Counted from the stretch's first letter, positions 18,628 through 28,673 are shown. The stretch is 64,000 nucleotides of DNA from Kushneria pakistanensis (GCF_014652795.1 NZ_BMZM01000002.1:1035670-1099669); one strand, 5' to 3'. Notes: generated by a model not told the origin, from the letters alone. Numbers and translations: made by a program.

Positions 18628-19707
18628 TCAGCCCGGATGACCGGACGGCTCCCGTGCAAAGCGGGCAATAAAACGCGCCATCGAGGGGCCGATGAGTACC
18701 ACGGTAAAAAGCCGTAGCGCCTGCAGGGCCGCCACGATTGCGACATCAGCATGAGTATCGAGTGCGATGATGGTCATCGAGTCCAGCCCGCCCGGGCTGG
18801 TGGCCAGATAAAGCGTCAGAAAATCACTGTGCATCAGGGGCACCAGCATCAGCGCCGAGAGCGCGCAGAAACCGATCAGCATCAGAGAGGCCAGCAGCAT
18901 CCATTTGAAGGCGTGCATGACGTTGCGAATGGTCTGACGGTCAAAGCGCAGGCCCACGTAGATACCGATGCAGGCATAGGCGGCTTCCAGCAGCGGTAGT
19001 GGCAGCTGAATGTCGATGACACCGGAGACCTGGACCACGGTGCCCAGCAGCATCGGCCCCAGCAGCGCGCCGGCCGGCAGCAGGCGATCACAGACGAGAA
19101 TGCCCACGATGATCAGCGCGATCGAGACCGCGAGTGACACCAGGCCGTGGAGGTCCCACGTCATGCCATGGGAGGGGGCATGGGATCCCCCCGAGACGCC
19201 CAGAAAATGGCTGACCAGCGCACCTGCCATGATCACGCAGATCACGCGCACATACTGCATGGTGGCAACGATTCTGGGATCAGCGTTGGCCTGCTCCGAC
19301 ATGGCGACCATTGCCGCCGCCGCGCCCGGCGTGGTGCCCCAGGCTGCTGTCGTGCCGGGCAGGCCGCCATAGCGCACCAGCAGGATGCCGACCACGGTAC
19401 TCAATACCAGCGTGACCACGGTGGCCAGCATCATGGCCGGCCAGCTCTCGGCGATGGTGGAAAGCACCGACAGTGTCATCGCCTGGGCGATCAAAAGCCC
19501 GATCACCCCCTGACCTGACTTGAACAGCACGCGCGGCAGTTTCAACCCGCCGATCATGACGCCAAAGACCACCGAGACCGCCATGGGGCCGATCAACGCG
19601 CCGGCGGGCATGTGTACAAGCTGCAGTAAAAGGCTTGCCAGGGCGCAGGCACTCAACAGCAGCACCCAGCGAAGAAGGGAAGAGGCAGGCAGGCGATCGG
19701 CAAGCAA
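18628..19707 (-). CDS. AbrB-family membrane protein (PF05145)
   Basis: 359 residues with nine to ten membrane segments in two repeated halves, each with the AbrB motif (MPAGALIGPMAVS and LPAGALLGPMLLGT). TTPGAAAAMVAMSEQANAD is the family loop. Despite the name this is an integral membrane protein, often misnamed ammonia monooxygenase, and is unrelated to the AbrB transcription factor. It is thought to be a transporter, substrate unknown. An amidohydrolase gene lies just upstream on the same strand (57 bases), so the two may act together. Confidence 0.82.
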   Translation of the reverse strand: MLADRLPASSLLRWVLLLSACALASLLLQLVHMPAGALIGPMAVSVVFGVMIGGLKLPRVLFKSGQGVIGLLIAQAMTLSVLSTIAESWPAMMLATVVTLVLSTVVGILLVRYGGLPGTTAAWGTTPGAAAAMVAMSEQANADPRIVATMQYVRVICVIMAGALVSHFLGVSGGSHAPSHGMTWDLHGLVSLAVSIALIIVGILVCDRLLPAGALLGPMLLGTVVQVSGVIDIQLPLPLLEAAYACIGIYVGLRFDRQTIRNVMHAFKWMLLASLMLIGFCALSALMLVPLMHSDFLTLYLATSPGGLDSMTIIALDTHADVAIVAALQALRLFTVVLIGPSMARFIARFAREPSGHPG

Positions 19708-19763
19708 GGTCGTCAGGCTCCGGCAGCAGTCAGAAAAATGGGCGGGATCGCGATGATACGGTG

Positions 19764-20582
19764 TCAGGCCACACTGTCACTGCCGCGCGGTCGGTAAAGG
19801 GCAACGGCATTGTCATGCAGCGCCAGCATGGCATGCGCATCCCCCAGGGTGTTGTGCAAAAGCTCGATATCGCCTTCCCTGAAGGGGCGGGGAGAGCGCG
19901 TCCCTGGCAGGTCGGTACCAAAGATCAGGGCGTGCGGATTGATATCGGCAATGGCGGCAAGCGTGGCCGGTACATCAAGCGATACGCGCCCGAAGCCTGA
20001 TGCCTTGACGTGAGCCCCCGCTTCCACCAGCGCCAGCAGGGTCGGCAGGCCCTCGTGCGACAGCCCCAGATGATCGATGACCATCGATGGCAATGCACGC
20101 AGCAGTGTCAGGTGCGGGGCAAGATCCTGGGCATCGGCGTAGATCTCGCAGTGCCAGCCGACCATGTCGAAAACGCGTCGGGCCTGGCGGACCATGGCGC
20201 CGATGTCCTGGCGGCCGCCACGTCTGAGGTTGAACCGGATGGCCCGGACACCGGCCTCGTCAAGCTCGAGCAGGCGCTCATCACTGACCTCGTCAGGCAG
20301 CTGGGTCACGCCCACGAAATCGCCGCCCATTTCTGCAAGGGCGGCCAGCAGATAGTCCTGATCCGTGCCCTGAAAGGAGCCGGAGACAATCGCGCCGCCA
20401 CGGATGTCCAGCCCGCGGGTGGCCTTCTGATAATCCTCGACAGTGAAGGGTCCCGGACGATACCCCTGGTTGTCGATCAGGGCAAAGCGGGGATCAATGA
20501 TATGCAGGTGCGCATCAAAGCAGCCATGCGGCTCACGATGATCGTGTCGGTAGTGTCCGTTGAAGGGGATAACCTCGGCCAT
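19764..20582 (-). CDS. Amidohydrolase-family TIM-barrel hydrolase
   Basis: 272 residues. The N-terminal metal motif DAHLHIID (near residue 23) and the late aspartate in IFGTDLPGTRSP place it in amidohydrolase 2 (PF04909), near 2-pyrone-4,6-dicarboxylate lactonases. AAGGAG precedes the ATG at 20582 and decides the start over an upstream frame from 20648. It may be co-transcribed with the AbrB-type membrane protein; together they could import and hydrolyse a small carboxylic compound, which is inference. Confidence 0.82.
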   Translation of the reverse strand: MAEVIPFNGHYRHDHREPHGCFDAHLHIIDPRFALIDNQGYRPGPFTVEDYQKATRGLDIRGGAIVSGSFQGTDQDYLLAALAEMGGDFVGVTQLPDEVSDERLLELDEAGVRAIRFNLRRGGRQDIGAMVRQARRVFDMVGWHCEIYADAQDLAPHLTLLRALPSMVIDHLGLSHEGLPTLLALVEAGAHVKASGFGRVSLDVPATLAAIADINPHALIFGTDLPGTRSPRPFREGDIELLHNTLGDAHAMLALHDNAVALYRPRGSDSVA

Positions 20583-20720
20583 GGCAACTCCTTGAACATC
20601 CAGCGATAACGCGGCAGCACGTTTTGTGCCCCGGGCAGGCAATGACAAGCATGCGGGGTGATGGCTCGAACTGCAATCTTCGTTATGCTGACAGACAACG
20701 GATCAACGAGAGGCCTTTCC

Positions 20721-23654
20721 ATGTCACTGCAAGCCGCCCTGACAGGCCTGCCTGAAGCCCTGCAGGCCCAGGCACGTCGCACCATTGAGACGCTGGATGA
20801 CGCGCTGCTGGCACGTCTGGGCGAAGAACGCCTGCGTGAGCTGGTCACGACCATCACGGCCAGTGATTTCGTGGCCCGGACCCTCTCTCATGATGGCGTC
20901 ATGCTCGATCGTCTGTTGGCACATGAGGAGCTGGTGGCCGCCCCGAGCCGGGAGACACTGGAAGGCTGGCTGGATAGTGCCCTGCAAAAGGCGGCGACCG
21001 AGGCAGATCTGCAGCGGATACTGCGCCATTTTCGACGTGAGCGCATGGTGGCGATCATCTGGCGTGATCGTAACGATTACGCCGATGCCTGGGCGATCGC
21101 GGCGGCCGTGTCGCGACTGGCCGAGGTCTGTCTGGAAGCGGCGCTGCGCTGGCACGAAAAGGCGCTGGCCGCACGCTATGGTGACCCTTCGCCGGACAGT
21201 GACGGCCGCCCTCAGCGCATGGTGATCCTCGGCATGGGCAAGCTGGGTGCCGGCGAGCTCAATCTCTCCTCCGATATCGATCTGATCTTTGCCTATCCCG
21301 AAAAGGGCAAGACCCGGGGCGGGGAACGGACGCTCGAGCATCAGGAGTACTTTACCCGCCTGGGCCAGAAGGTTATCGCAGCACTCGATGCCATCACGGC
21401 AGACGGCTTTGTCTTTCGCGTGGACATGCGCCTGCGCCCGCTGGGTGAGGGCGGGCCATTGACCGGCAGTTTCGCCAGCCTGCTGTCCTACTACCAGAGC
21501 CAGGGCCGGGAGTGGGAGCGCTACGCCATGCTCAAGGCACGGCCGGTGGCCGGCGATATCGAGGCGGGTCAGCGCCTTCTGGGCGAATTAAGGCCCTTTG
21601 TCTATCGCAAGTATATCGACTTCGGCGCGATCGAATCGCTTCGTGAAATGAAGTCGCTGATCAACCGTGAGGTCAGGCGCCGCGGCCGCGAGGACGATAT
21701 CAAGCTGGGCGCCGGCGGCATTCGTGAAGTGGAGTTTGTCGTCCAGGCGTTTCAGCTGATTCGCGGTGGACGGGTGACCGAGCTGCAAACGCCCTCACTC
21801 AAGCGGGCGCTGGCCGAGCTTGAACGTCTTGAAATCATGTCACGCCATGACGTGCGCGCCCTGCAGGCTGACTATGTCTTTCTGCGCGATCTGGAACACG
21901 CCCTGCAGGGGCTGGAGGATCGCCAGACCCAGTCATTGCCCGAGGATGAGCTGCCGCGTGCCCGAATTGCCTTCGCCATGGGCTATGAGCGCTGGGAAGG
22001 GCTGGTGGCCTATCTTGAGGAAGTGCGTGGCCGGGTGCGTGAGCGTTTTGATGAGGTCATTGCCCCGCCGGAAGAGGAGGATCATGAGCTGATCGAGGCC
22101 GGTGCGCTGGAGGAGTGGCGGGCGCTCTGGCAGGAGGCCTTTGACGACGAGGCCGCGATCGCACTCCTGTCCGAATCCGGCTTTCTCGACCCGCCCCGGG
22201 CGCGAGAGCGTCTGCTCAAGCTGCGCCATGGGCGCGCCGTGACCGGTATGCAGCGTATCGGCTTCGAGCGTCTCGAGGCGCTGATGCCGGTGCTGCTGTC
22301 CAACGTGGCGACCACCGAGACGCCGGATATCACCCTTGAGCGGGTGCTGGCGCTGGTGGAGTCGGTGCTGCGTCGTACGGCCTATCTGTCGCTTTTAAAG
22401 GAAAACCCTGATGCGCTGGCACAGTTTGTACGCCTGTGCAGTGCCAGTGCCTGGATCGGGGAGCAGCTGGCACGCTATCCGGTGCTGCTCGATGAGCTGC
22501 TGGACCCGCGCAATCTCTATACGCCGCCCGAGCGCAGCGAACTTGAGGACGAGCTGCGTCAGACCCTGTCGCGCCTGCCACCCAATGATGAGGAGAGTCA
22601 GCTCGAGGCGCTGCGGCTTTTTCGTCATGCCCGGGTGCTCAATGTGGCAGCGGCCGATATCGCCGGCGCCCGGCCGTTGATGGTGGTCAGCGATCATCTG
22701 ACAATGATTGCCGAGGTCGTGCTGGAGGCCGTCGTACAGCTGGCCTGGCAGGGGCTGACGGCACGCTATGGTTATCCTCGCCGCCGCGATGGCAGTCATG
22801 CAGGGGCCGAGGACATCGATTTTCTGGTGGTGGGCTATGGCAAGCTCGGCGGCATCGAGCTGGGCTACGGCTCTGATCTGGATCTGGTATTTTTGCACGA
22901 TGCCGATCCGCGCGGCAGTACCAATGGGCCGCGCAGCCTTGATAACCCGGTGTTCTATGCGCGCATGGGCCAGCGCATCATTCACATGCTGACGACCACG
23001 ACGCCGGCCGGCGTGCTCTATGACGTGGATATGCGTCTGCGTCCGTCAGGCAACTCGGGACTTCTGGTGTCGTCTCTTGAGGCCTTTGCCGACTATCAGC
23101 GCCGCGAGGCCTGGGTGTGGGAGCATCAGGCGCTGGTGCGTGCCCGTGCCGTGGCCGGAAGTCCGGCACTGGCCCAGCGCTTTGAAGAAATTCGACGCGA
23201 TACGCTCTCCAGTGAGTCGGATGTGGAAACGCTCAAGCGTGAAGTGGTGGCCATGCGCGAAAAGATGCGCCAGCACCTGGGCAGCAGCCAGCAGTCGCGG
23301 GCCGCCGGCTGGTTCCATCTCAAGCAGGATCCGGGTGGCATGGTGGATATCGAGTTCATGAACCAGTTTGCAGTGCTGGCCATGGCGCACAGGGAGAAGG
23401 CGCTTTTGACCTACACCGACAACATTCGCATTCTGGAGACGCTGGAGTCCTGTGGTCATCTGCCCTTTGAGGGCGCCGAAAAGCTCAGGAAGGCCTGGCT
23501 TGCCTATCGTGACGCCAGCCACCGCGGGGCCCTGACGCGCGCCGGCTCACTGGTACCGGAGGCCGGATTCGCCGAGCATCGCGAGGCCGTCAGTGCGCTC
23601 TGGCAGCGCTATCTCACTCCGACCGAAAACGACTCGAGCGCGCAAACCCCGTGA
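20721..23654 (+). CDS. glnE: Bifunctional glutamine synthetase adenylyltransferase/adenylyl-removase
   Basis: 977 residues. Two nucleotidyltransferase domains are visible: the N-terminal adenylyl-removing domain with LSSDIDLIFAYP near residue 184, and the C-terminal adenylyl-transferring domain with YGSDLDLVFLHD near 716. GlnE adds and removes AMP on glutamine synthetase according to PII and glutamine, setting nitrogen assimilation. The ATG at 20721 follows AGAGG and starts the conserved region (MSLQAALTGLP). It stands alone, ending at a strong hairpin against trhO. Slightly longer than E. coli GlnE (946). Confidence 0.95.
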   Translation: MSLQAALTGLPEALQAQARRTIETLDDALLARLGEERLRELVTTITASDFVARTLSHDGVMLDRLLAHEELVAAPSRETLEGWLDSALQKAATEADLQRILRHFRRERMVAIIWRDRNDYADAWAIAAAVSRLAEVCLEAALRWHEKALAARYGDPSPDSDGRPQRMVILGMGKLGAGELNLSSDIDLIFAYPEKGKTRGGERTLEHQEYFTRLGQKVIAALDAITADGFVFRVDMRLRPLGEGGPLTGSFASLLSYYQSQGREWERYAMLKARPVAGDIEAGQRLLGELRPFVYRKYIDFGAIESLREMKSLINREVRRRGREDDIKLGAGGIREVEFVVQAFQLIRGGRVTELQTPSLKRALAELERLEIMSRHDVRALQADYVFLRDLEHALQGLEDRQTQSLPEDELPRARIAFAMGYERWEGLVAYLEEVRGRVRERFDEVIAPPEEEDHELIEAGALEEWRALWQEAFDDEAAIALLSESGFLDPPRARERLLKLRHGRAVTGMQRIGFERLEALMPVLLSNVATTETPDITLERVLALVESVLRRTAYLSLLKENPDALAQFVRLCSASAWIGEQLARYPVLLDELLDPRNLYTPPERSELEDELRQTLSRLPPNDEESQLEALRLFRHARVLNVAAADIAGARPLMVVSDHLTMIAEVVLEAVVQLAWQGLTARYGYPRRRDGSHAGAEDIDFLVVGYGKLGGIELGYGSDLDLVFLHDADPRGSTNGPRSLDNPVFYARMGQRIIHMLTTTTPAGVLYDVDMRLRPSGNSGLLVSSLEAFADYQRREAWVWEHQALVRARAVAGSPALAQRFEEIRRDTLSSESDVETLKREVVAMREKMRQHLGSSQQSRAAGWFHLKQDPGGMVDIEFMNQFAVLAMAHREKALLTYTDNIRILETLESCGHLPFEGAEKLRKAWLAYRDASHRGALTRAGSLVPEAGFAEHREAVSALWQRYLTPTENDSSAQTP

Positions 23655-23675
23655 TGGAATGACACGCCACGGGGA

Positions 23676-23704
23676 ATCTGCGCCGCCACGGAGGCGGCGC
23701 AGAT
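23676..23704. terminator. Hairpin between convergent glnE and trhO
   Basis: Perfect 12-bp stem ATCTGCGCCGCC/GGCGGCGCAGAT with ACGGA loop, in the 54-base gap. There is no T run on either strand, so it may stabilise 3' ends or need Rho. Confidence 0.6.
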
Positions 23705-23708
23705 GAGA

Positions 23709-24665
23709 TTACTCGGCGTGCTCGCGCGGATTGCGCCCGATGGGATGGGCTTCTCCCCGCGCCTTTGCCAGTTCGATCTGACGCTGGCGCTCCCGGGCAC
23801 CGGCACGGGTTTTCTCGGGCAGGTTGTCCCAGCAGTGCGGGCAGCTGATGCCCGGCTCGTAGTAGGGTGAGCGCTGGTCCTCAACGGAGATCGGCCGACG
23901 GCAGGCGTGGCACTGATCAAACTCGCCTTCGCTCAGGTCGTGGCGCACGGTCACCCGGTTATCAAAGACGAAGCAGTCACCGCGCCAGCGGGATTCCTGC
24001 TCGGGCACCGTTTCCAGGTATTTCAAAATGCCGCCCTTGAGGTGGTACACCTCTTCAAACCCCTGTTCCAGCATGTAGCTGGAGGCCTTCTCACAGCGAA
24101 TGCCACCGGTGCAGAACATGGCGACCTTCTTGTGTTTTGCGGGATCGTAATGCGCCTTCACGTACTCGGGAAACTCGCGGAACGAGCGGGTTCTGGGGTC
24201 AATGGCGCCTTCGAAGGTCCCGATTTCAACTTCATAGTCGTTGCGCGTATCGATCAGCAGCACGTCCGGGTCACTGATCAGATCGTTCCACTGTTCGGGC
24301 TCGACGTAGGTACCCACGCGGCGATTGGGGTCGATGCCTTCTACGCCCAGCGTCACGATCTCGCGCTTTAGCTTGACCTTGGTACGGTAAAACGGCTGCT
24401 CCTGCGCGCGGGATTCCTTGTGCTCAAGGTCGGCCAGACGCGGATCGCTCCTGAGCCAGCCCAGCAGGGCGTCAATGGCGTCACGCGTACCGGAAACGGT
24501 GCCGTTGATGCCTTCCTCGGCCAGCAGCAGCGTGCCCTTGACGTCGTTGTTACGCATGGCGTCAAGCAGCGGTTCGCGAAGGGCCTCATAATCGGGCAGG
24601 GAAACAAACTTGTAGAGTGCGGCCACTACAATAGGGCCGTCGGGATGGTTGTCACGCATGGTCAT
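23709..24665 (-). CDS. trhO: tRNA uridine(34) hydroxylase (rhodanese-like)
   Basis: 318 residues. N-terminal ferredoxin-like domain ([17 protein letters not shown]), then a rhodanese domain whose active-site loop is [12 protein letters not shown] (Cys near residue 185), then a Cys-rich tail (CHACRRP...CPHC). TrhO (YceA) uses oxygen to make 5-hydroxyuridine at the tRNA wobble base, the first step to cmo5U. The ATG at 24665 follows AGGAGAGC. It is convergent with glnE and divergent from the transaminase. Confidence 0.92.
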   Translation of the reverse strand: MTMRDNHPDGPIVVAALYKFVSLPDYEALREPLLDAMRNNDVKGTLLLAEEGINGTVSGTRDAIDALLGWLRSDPRLADLEHKESRAQEQPFYRTKVKLKREIVTLGVEGIDPNRRVGTYVEPEQWNDLISDPDVLLIDTRNDYEVEIGTFEGAIDPRTRSFREFPEYVKAHYDPAKHKKVAMFCTGGIRCEKASSYMLEQGFEEVYHLKGGILKYLETVPEQESRWRGDCFVFDNRVTVRHDLSEGEFDQCHACRRPISVEDQRSPYYEPGISCPHCWDNLPEKTRAGARERQRQIELAKARGEAHPIGRNPREHAE

Positions 24666-24939
24666 GTTGCTCTCCTGGCAGTCGCCCTCGCAAGGGGCGG
24701 ACCGGGGGGTGTCATGGGCCCTTGTGGGCCGCGGCGCGTATTTTACGCATCCGCCCCGCCGGTTGCACCTGTCGTCCCTGTCACGGGCATGGCAGGCGAG
24801 AAGGGCAGGGGCCCGTCTCTTGTCGCGCAGCGCCCTGACAGCACTGATATGATCAGGACGACCGGGTCGTGGCAATGACCTGACAACAATGCAATATCTG
24901 CGACCTCATGGCGCAGGACAACGTACAGCGGAAGGGTTC

Positions 24940-25818
24940 ATGTCTCGAACAGTCTACGTCAACGGCCAGTATGTGCCGGAAAGTGAAGCCAGCATCTCGG
25001 TATTTGACCGTGGCTTTCTGTTTGCCGATGGCATCTATGAGGTGACGGCCGTCCTCAATGGCAGACTGATGGATTTCGAGGGGCACGTGGCGCGGCTGCA
25101 TCGCTCGCTCAATGAGCTGAACATGCATCTCACGCTCAACGATAATGCCCTGCGTGACATCCATCGCCAGCTCATCGAGAAAAACGACCTGCAGGAAGGC
25201 CTGGTCTATCTGCAGGTGACGCGTGGCGTGGCCGATCGTGACTTCGCCTACCCCGATGCGAGCACGCCGGTGACGCTGGTGGCGTTTACCCAGCAAAAGG
25301 CCATCATTGACAGCCCGCTGGCCGAGCGGGGGCTCAGGGTCATTTCCCTGCCGGACATGCGCTGGGGAAGGCGCGACATCAAGACCGTGCAGTTGCTGTA
25401 TCCCTCCATGGCCAAGATGGAGGCCAAAAAGCGTGGTGCCGATGATGCCTGGCTGGTGGAATCGGGGCTGGTGACGGAGGCCTCTTCCAGTAATGCCTGG
25501 ATCGTTGATCATGACAATACGCTGATTACCCGCGAGCTTTCCCGGTCGCTATTGCACGGCATTACGCGTCGCGCCGTCATGCAGCTTGCCCGGCAGCATG
25601 ACATGAAGGTCGAGGAGCGCGGCTTTACCATCAAGGAGGCGCAGAACGCCCGGGAGGCCTTCGTGACATCGGCCACGTCGCTGGTCTATCCGGTGATATC
25701 GATCGATCAGCGCAGTGTCGGGGACGGCACCCCCGGTGATATTGCCAAAGCGCTGCGCAGGCTTTATATCGAGGCGGGTCTTTCGGTCTCGTCATCCGAG
25801 GCTGAACAAGGCGCTTGA
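24940..25818 (+). CDS. dat: D-amino-acid transaminase (class IV PLP aminotransferase)
   Basis: 292 residues. Class IV fold with the start pattern VYVNGQYVPESEASISVFDRGFLFADGIYE, the PLP lysine in RRDIKTVQLLYPSM near residue 147, and the PLP loop VTEASSSNAW. These favour D-alanine aminotransferase over branched-chain IlvE: R-G-F-L-F-A-D-G and SSSN are D-AAT-like. It would supply D-glutamate or D-alanine for peptidoglycan. GGAAGGG precedes the ATG at 24940. dacA and lipB, its partners in many gammaproteobacteria, are not adjacent here. Confidence 0.85.
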   Translation: MSRTVYVNGQYVPESEASISVFDRGFLFADGIYEVTAVLNGRLMDFEGHVARLHRSLNELNMHLTLNDNALRDIHRQLIEKNDLQEGLVYLQVTRGVADRDFAYPDASTPVTLVAFTQQKAIIDSPLAERGLRVISLPDMRWGRRDIKTVQLLYPSMAKMEAKKRGADDAWLVESGLVTEASSSNAWIVDHDNTLITRELSRSLLHGITRRAVMQLARQHDMKVEERGFTIKEAQNAREAFVTSATSLVYPVISIDQRSVGDGTPGDIAKALRRLYIEAGLSVSSSEAEQGA

Positions 25819-25936
25819 TTCTTTCGCAGGGGATTCAGTTGCGTTCTGTCGTGCCGATATCTCGCGCAATTGGTTGGCTGTCTTGTCGCAACATGGCGCT
25901 ATAACCCCATGCGGGCTGGCGCGGAGGAATTTCAAC

Positions 25937-26461
25937 GTGCCTGGACGAAAGAAGCGGGAGCAGGAACAACGGCGTCTGGCCGCCCTCAGACGCCTGGAGG
26001 TGCTGGATACGCCGCGTGAAGAGCGCTTTGATGTGATCACACGGTTTCTGGCGCAGGATTTTGACGTGCCGATTTCGATGATTTCGCTGGTCGATGATGA
26101 GCGCGTCTGGTTCAAATCGGAAGTCGGGCTGGGCATTGAGGAAGCGTCCCGGGATATTGCCTTTTGCAGCCATGCCCTGGAAGAGCCCGATATGCTGGTC
26201 ATCGAGGATGCCAGAAAGGATGAGCGTTTCAAGGATAACCCGCTGGTGGCCGGGGAGGCGGGACTGCGCTTTTATGCCGGGGCCGTGATCTACTCACCTC
26301 AGCGCCAGCCGTTGGGCGCCGTGTGTATTATTGATCGAAAGCCACGGCACATGAGCTATAGCGACCGGCGAGAGTTGATCGATTTCGCAACTCACGTCGG
26401 GCGATCGCTGTCCGGTGCCAACCCGGATGTCGGGACGGAGAGTGGCATGTCGGGGCCCTGA
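25937..26461 (+). CDS. GAF-domain protein
   Basis: 174 residues. Starts at GTG (25937), strongly supported by GAGGAATTTCAAC before it. A GAF domain occupies almost all of it: RRLEVLDTPREERFDVITR, PISMISLVDDERVWFKSEVGL, AFCSHALEEPD and GAVCIIDRKPR. This type usually precedes a GGDEF or kinase domain but here is free-standing, so it would sense a ligand or redox state and act on a partner. It is co-directional with dat, 118 bases after it. Confidence 0.82.
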   Translation: MPGRKKREQEQRRLAALRRLEVLDTPREERFDVITRFLAQDFDVPISMISLVDDERVWFKSEVGLGIEEASRDIAFCSHALEEPDMLVIEDARKDERFKDNPLVAGEAGLRFYAGAVIYSPQRQPLGAVCIIDRKPRHMSYSDRRELIDFATHVGRSLSGANPDVGTESGMSGP

Positions 26462-26470
26462 GGCCCCGAC
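26449..26470. repeat. Hairpin over the GAF gene stop codon
   Basis: GTCGGGGCC-ctga-GGCCCCGAC is a perfect 9-bp stem spanning the stop codon, between convergent genes. It lacks a T run and is only a possible terminator. Confidence 0.4.
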
Positions 26471-26489
26471 CCTGTCTGATCATCAGGCC

Positions 26490-27368
26490 CTAGACCACGG
26501 GTGACCAGACGTGAGGCAAAAAGCGATAGCCGCTCGTGTCTTCCACGATGTGGCCGATACCCGGGAAGTCCAGATGGTGGCCGGCCACCATGAGTTTCTC
26601 GCGGGTGACGTGTTCGAGAATCTTCTTGCGCGTGGCAACGGCCTCTTCACCGTCAACATCAAACAATACGCCGGCCTCCGGTTCGGGCAGCTGAATCTGC
26701 GGCAGATGCACGATGTCGCCCCACAGCAGCAGCCGCTCGCCAGCGGATTCAATCAGATAGCCGCTGTGCCCCGGCGTGTGGCCCGGCAGCGCGACACGGG
26801 TCACGCCTTCCATGACCTGGTCATTGTCGATGCGCTCAATGCGGTCACGGTTGATCTCAAGCACGCGGTGGGCCGCGTCAAACTGCTGTGCAAACATGTC
26901 GGAGGCATTCTCCGGTGCCTGCTGCTGCCAGAAATCCAGCTCCTCGCCCGGTACCAGAATGCGGGCATTGGAAAATGCCGGCTGATCGTCTGATGTGATC
27001 AGACCGCCAATATGGTCCGGATGCAGATGCGTGATCAATACAGCATCGATCGCCTCGGGCAGCACGCCAATATCAGCCAGCCCCTGCGTCATGCGGGCGC
27101 CCTCATCACCGGCCAGCGCGCCATAGCCACTGTCGACCAGCACGCGTTGATCACCGATCTGCAAGAGATAGGCATTGAGCGTAATGCGGGGCGGGTTGGG
27201 ACGCAGGCTCTGTGTCTGAAGCGTTTCGGCACGCGAGGCATCGATGTGCTGGATCAGTTCCAGTGACCCTTGCATCCAGGCATCCATCAGCGTAGTGACC
27301 ACGATATCGCCGACACGTAGATGATGAACATTGACCGGCTGCTGATCGGGAAGAAGGCTATGGCTCAT
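26490..27368 (-). CDS. Metallo-beta-lactamase-fold hydrolase (quorum-lactonase-like)
   Basis: 292 residues. THLHPDHIGG near residue 112 is the zinc motif, followed by ALPGHTPGHSGYLIE, WGDIVHLPQ and a final VAGHHLDFPG histidine. This spacing is common to cytoplasmic MBL enzymes that include AHL lactonase-like proteins. The ATG at 27368 follows GGAGACCCC. Substrate unknown. It is distinct from the other MBL protein of this window (15701-16522) in sequence and active-site flanks. Confidence 0.85.
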   Translation of the reverse strand: MSHSLLPDQQPVNVHHLRVGDIVVTTLMDAWMQGSLELIQHIDASRAETLQTQSLRPNPPRITLNAYLLQIGDQRVLVDSGYGALAGDEGARMTQGLADIGVLPEAIDAVLITHLHPDHIGGLITSDDQPAFSNARILVPGEELDFWQQQAPENASDMFAQQFDAAHRVLEINRDRIERIDNDQVMEGVTRVALPGHTPGHSGYLIESAGERLLLWGDIVHLPQIQLPEPEAGVLFDVDGEEAVATRKKILEHVTREKLMVAGHHLDFPGIGHIVEDTSGYRFLPHVWSPVV

Positions 27369-27500
27369 GGGGTCTCCAAAACAAAATCGATGGGGCCAAG
27401 CATAGTCAGTCATGACATATGCGTCAGCCGGTGAAGCCGTGGCCCGGGTGTGCAGGTGTGTCGTATGGACACTGCCAGACGTGATTTTGTTCGGGGCATG

Positions 27501-27536
27501 AAAAAAGCGCCTGTCGTGGTTAACGACAGGCGCTTT
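27501..27536 (-). terminator. Terminator of tRNA-Pro
   Basis: On the minus strand an 11-bp perfect stem GCGCCTGTCGT/ACGACAGGCGC with TAACC loop is followed by six T, about 10 bases after the tRNA 3' end. Confidence 0.9.
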
Positions 27537-27543
27537 GAATATC

Positions 27544-27620
27544 TGGTCGGAATAGCAGGATTCGAACCTACGACCTCTGCCTCCCGAAGGCAGCGCTCTA
27601 CCAAGCTGAGCTATATTCCG
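27544..27620 (-). tRNA. tRNA-Pro (anticodon CGG)
   Basis: 77 bases on the minus strand. CGGAATA pairs with TATTCCG in the acceptor stem, with discriminator A and encoded CCA. The anticodon stem CTGCC/GGCAG holds loop TTCGGGA, giving CGG (reads CCG proline codons). The T loop GGTTCGAATCC is standard. C1-G72 and A73 are the bacterial proline identity elements. Confidence 0.97.
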
Positions 27621-27649
27621 AGTGTCATGTGTTCGTCATGACGGTGCGC

Positions 27650-27677
27650 ATTATACTGCCTGTTTCAGGTAATGCAA
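27650..27677 (-). promoter_or_regulatory. Promoter of tRNA-Pro
   Basis: On the minus strand TTGCAT-16-TATAAT, followed by a GC-rich discriminator (GCGCAC) typical of stringently controlled stable-RNA promoters. It ends about 30 bases before the tRNA. Confidence 0.8.
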
Positions 27678-27683
27678 GCCCCT

Positions 27684-28673
27684 TCAGGCGTGACGGTCCA
27701 CGGCCTGACGCACCAGCAGCTCGAGACTTTCCCGATAGGGCGACGGTGGCAGTAGTGCCAGCTGCTCGAGGGCACGATCCACCATTTCATGCGCGCGCTG
27801 ACGGGTGTACTCCAGCGCGCCGGTGTCGCGCACGATAGCCAGGACTTCATCGAGGTAGGAAAGCCCGCCTTCGCTGATGGCGCGCCGGACCACGTTGGCC
27901 TGCGCCGGGCTGCCCACGACCATGGCGCGAATCAGGGGCAGGGTTGGCTTGCCTTCGGCCAGATCATCGCCCACGTTCTTGCCCATTTCGCTGGCATCGC
28001 CCTGGTAATCCAGCAGATCGTCAATGAGCTGAAAGGCCAGACCGAGATAGCGGCCATAAAGCTTGAGCGCCTCGATCTGTGCCTCGCTGCCGCCGGCCAC
28101 CACGGCGCCGGTATGGGAGGCGGCCTCGAACAGCATGGCCGTCTTGCCCTGAATGGTGTCGAAGTAGGCGCCTTCATCAATGTCGGCGTTGCCGATATTG
28201 GTTAGCTGGAGCACTTCGCCTTCAGCGATGATGGAGGTGGCATTGGAGAGGATGGCCATGATTGGCATGGAGCCGACCTCGACCATCATCTCAAAGGAGC
28301 GCGAGTAGAGAAAATCACCGACCAGCACCGACGGCGCGTTGCCCCAGGTATCGTTGGCCGTGGCACGGCCGCGGCGCAGATGGGATTCATCCACTACATC
28401 ATCATGCAACAGCGTCGAGGTGTGCATGAACTCGATCAGGGCGGCCAGCGTAATGTGCTGATGGCCTTCATAACCCAGCGCTCTGGCCGATAGAAGGGCC
28501 AGCAGCGGTCGCACGCGTTTGCCACCGCTTTCAATGATGTAGTTGCCGATCGTTTCGATCAGGGGAACATGTGAGGCAAGCTGTGCGCGGATGGTGCGGT
28601 CAACAGCTGCAAAGTCTTCCATGACAGGTTCATGGGTCCTGGAGACACTGGGGGAAACGACTTGGCTGTTCAC
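27684..28673 (-). CDS. ispB: Octaprenyl diphosphate synthase
   Basis: Trans-polyprenyl synthase that makes the side chain of ubiquinone. Both aspartate-rich motifs are present: LLHDDVVDES near residue 90 and QLIDDLLDYQGD near 217, with GGKRVRP near 50. The start is placed at GTG 28673 because GAGG lies six bases upstream and it gives the family's usual lead before the conserved DF-AVD region; an ATG at 28622 (MEDFAAVD) is the alternative but lacks a close ribosome site. 329 residues, against 323 in E. coli. Divergent from rplU, the widely conserved arrangement. Confidence 0.92.
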   Translation of the reverse strand: MNSQVVSPSVSRTHEPVMEDFAAVDRTIRAQLASHVPLIETIGNYIIESGGKRVRPLLALLSARALGYEGHQHITLAALIEFMHTSTLLHDDVVDESHLRRGRATANDTWGNAPSVLVGDFLYSRSFEMMVEVGSMPIMAILSNATSIIAEGEVLQLTNIGNADIDEGAYFDTIQGKTAMLFEAASHTGAVVAGGSEAQIEALKLYGRYLGLAFQLIDDLLDYQGDASEMGKNVGDDLAEGKPTLPLIRAMVVGSPAQANVVRRAISEGGLSYLDEVLAIVRDTGALEYTRQRAHEMVDRALEQLALLPPSPYRESLELLVRQAVDRHA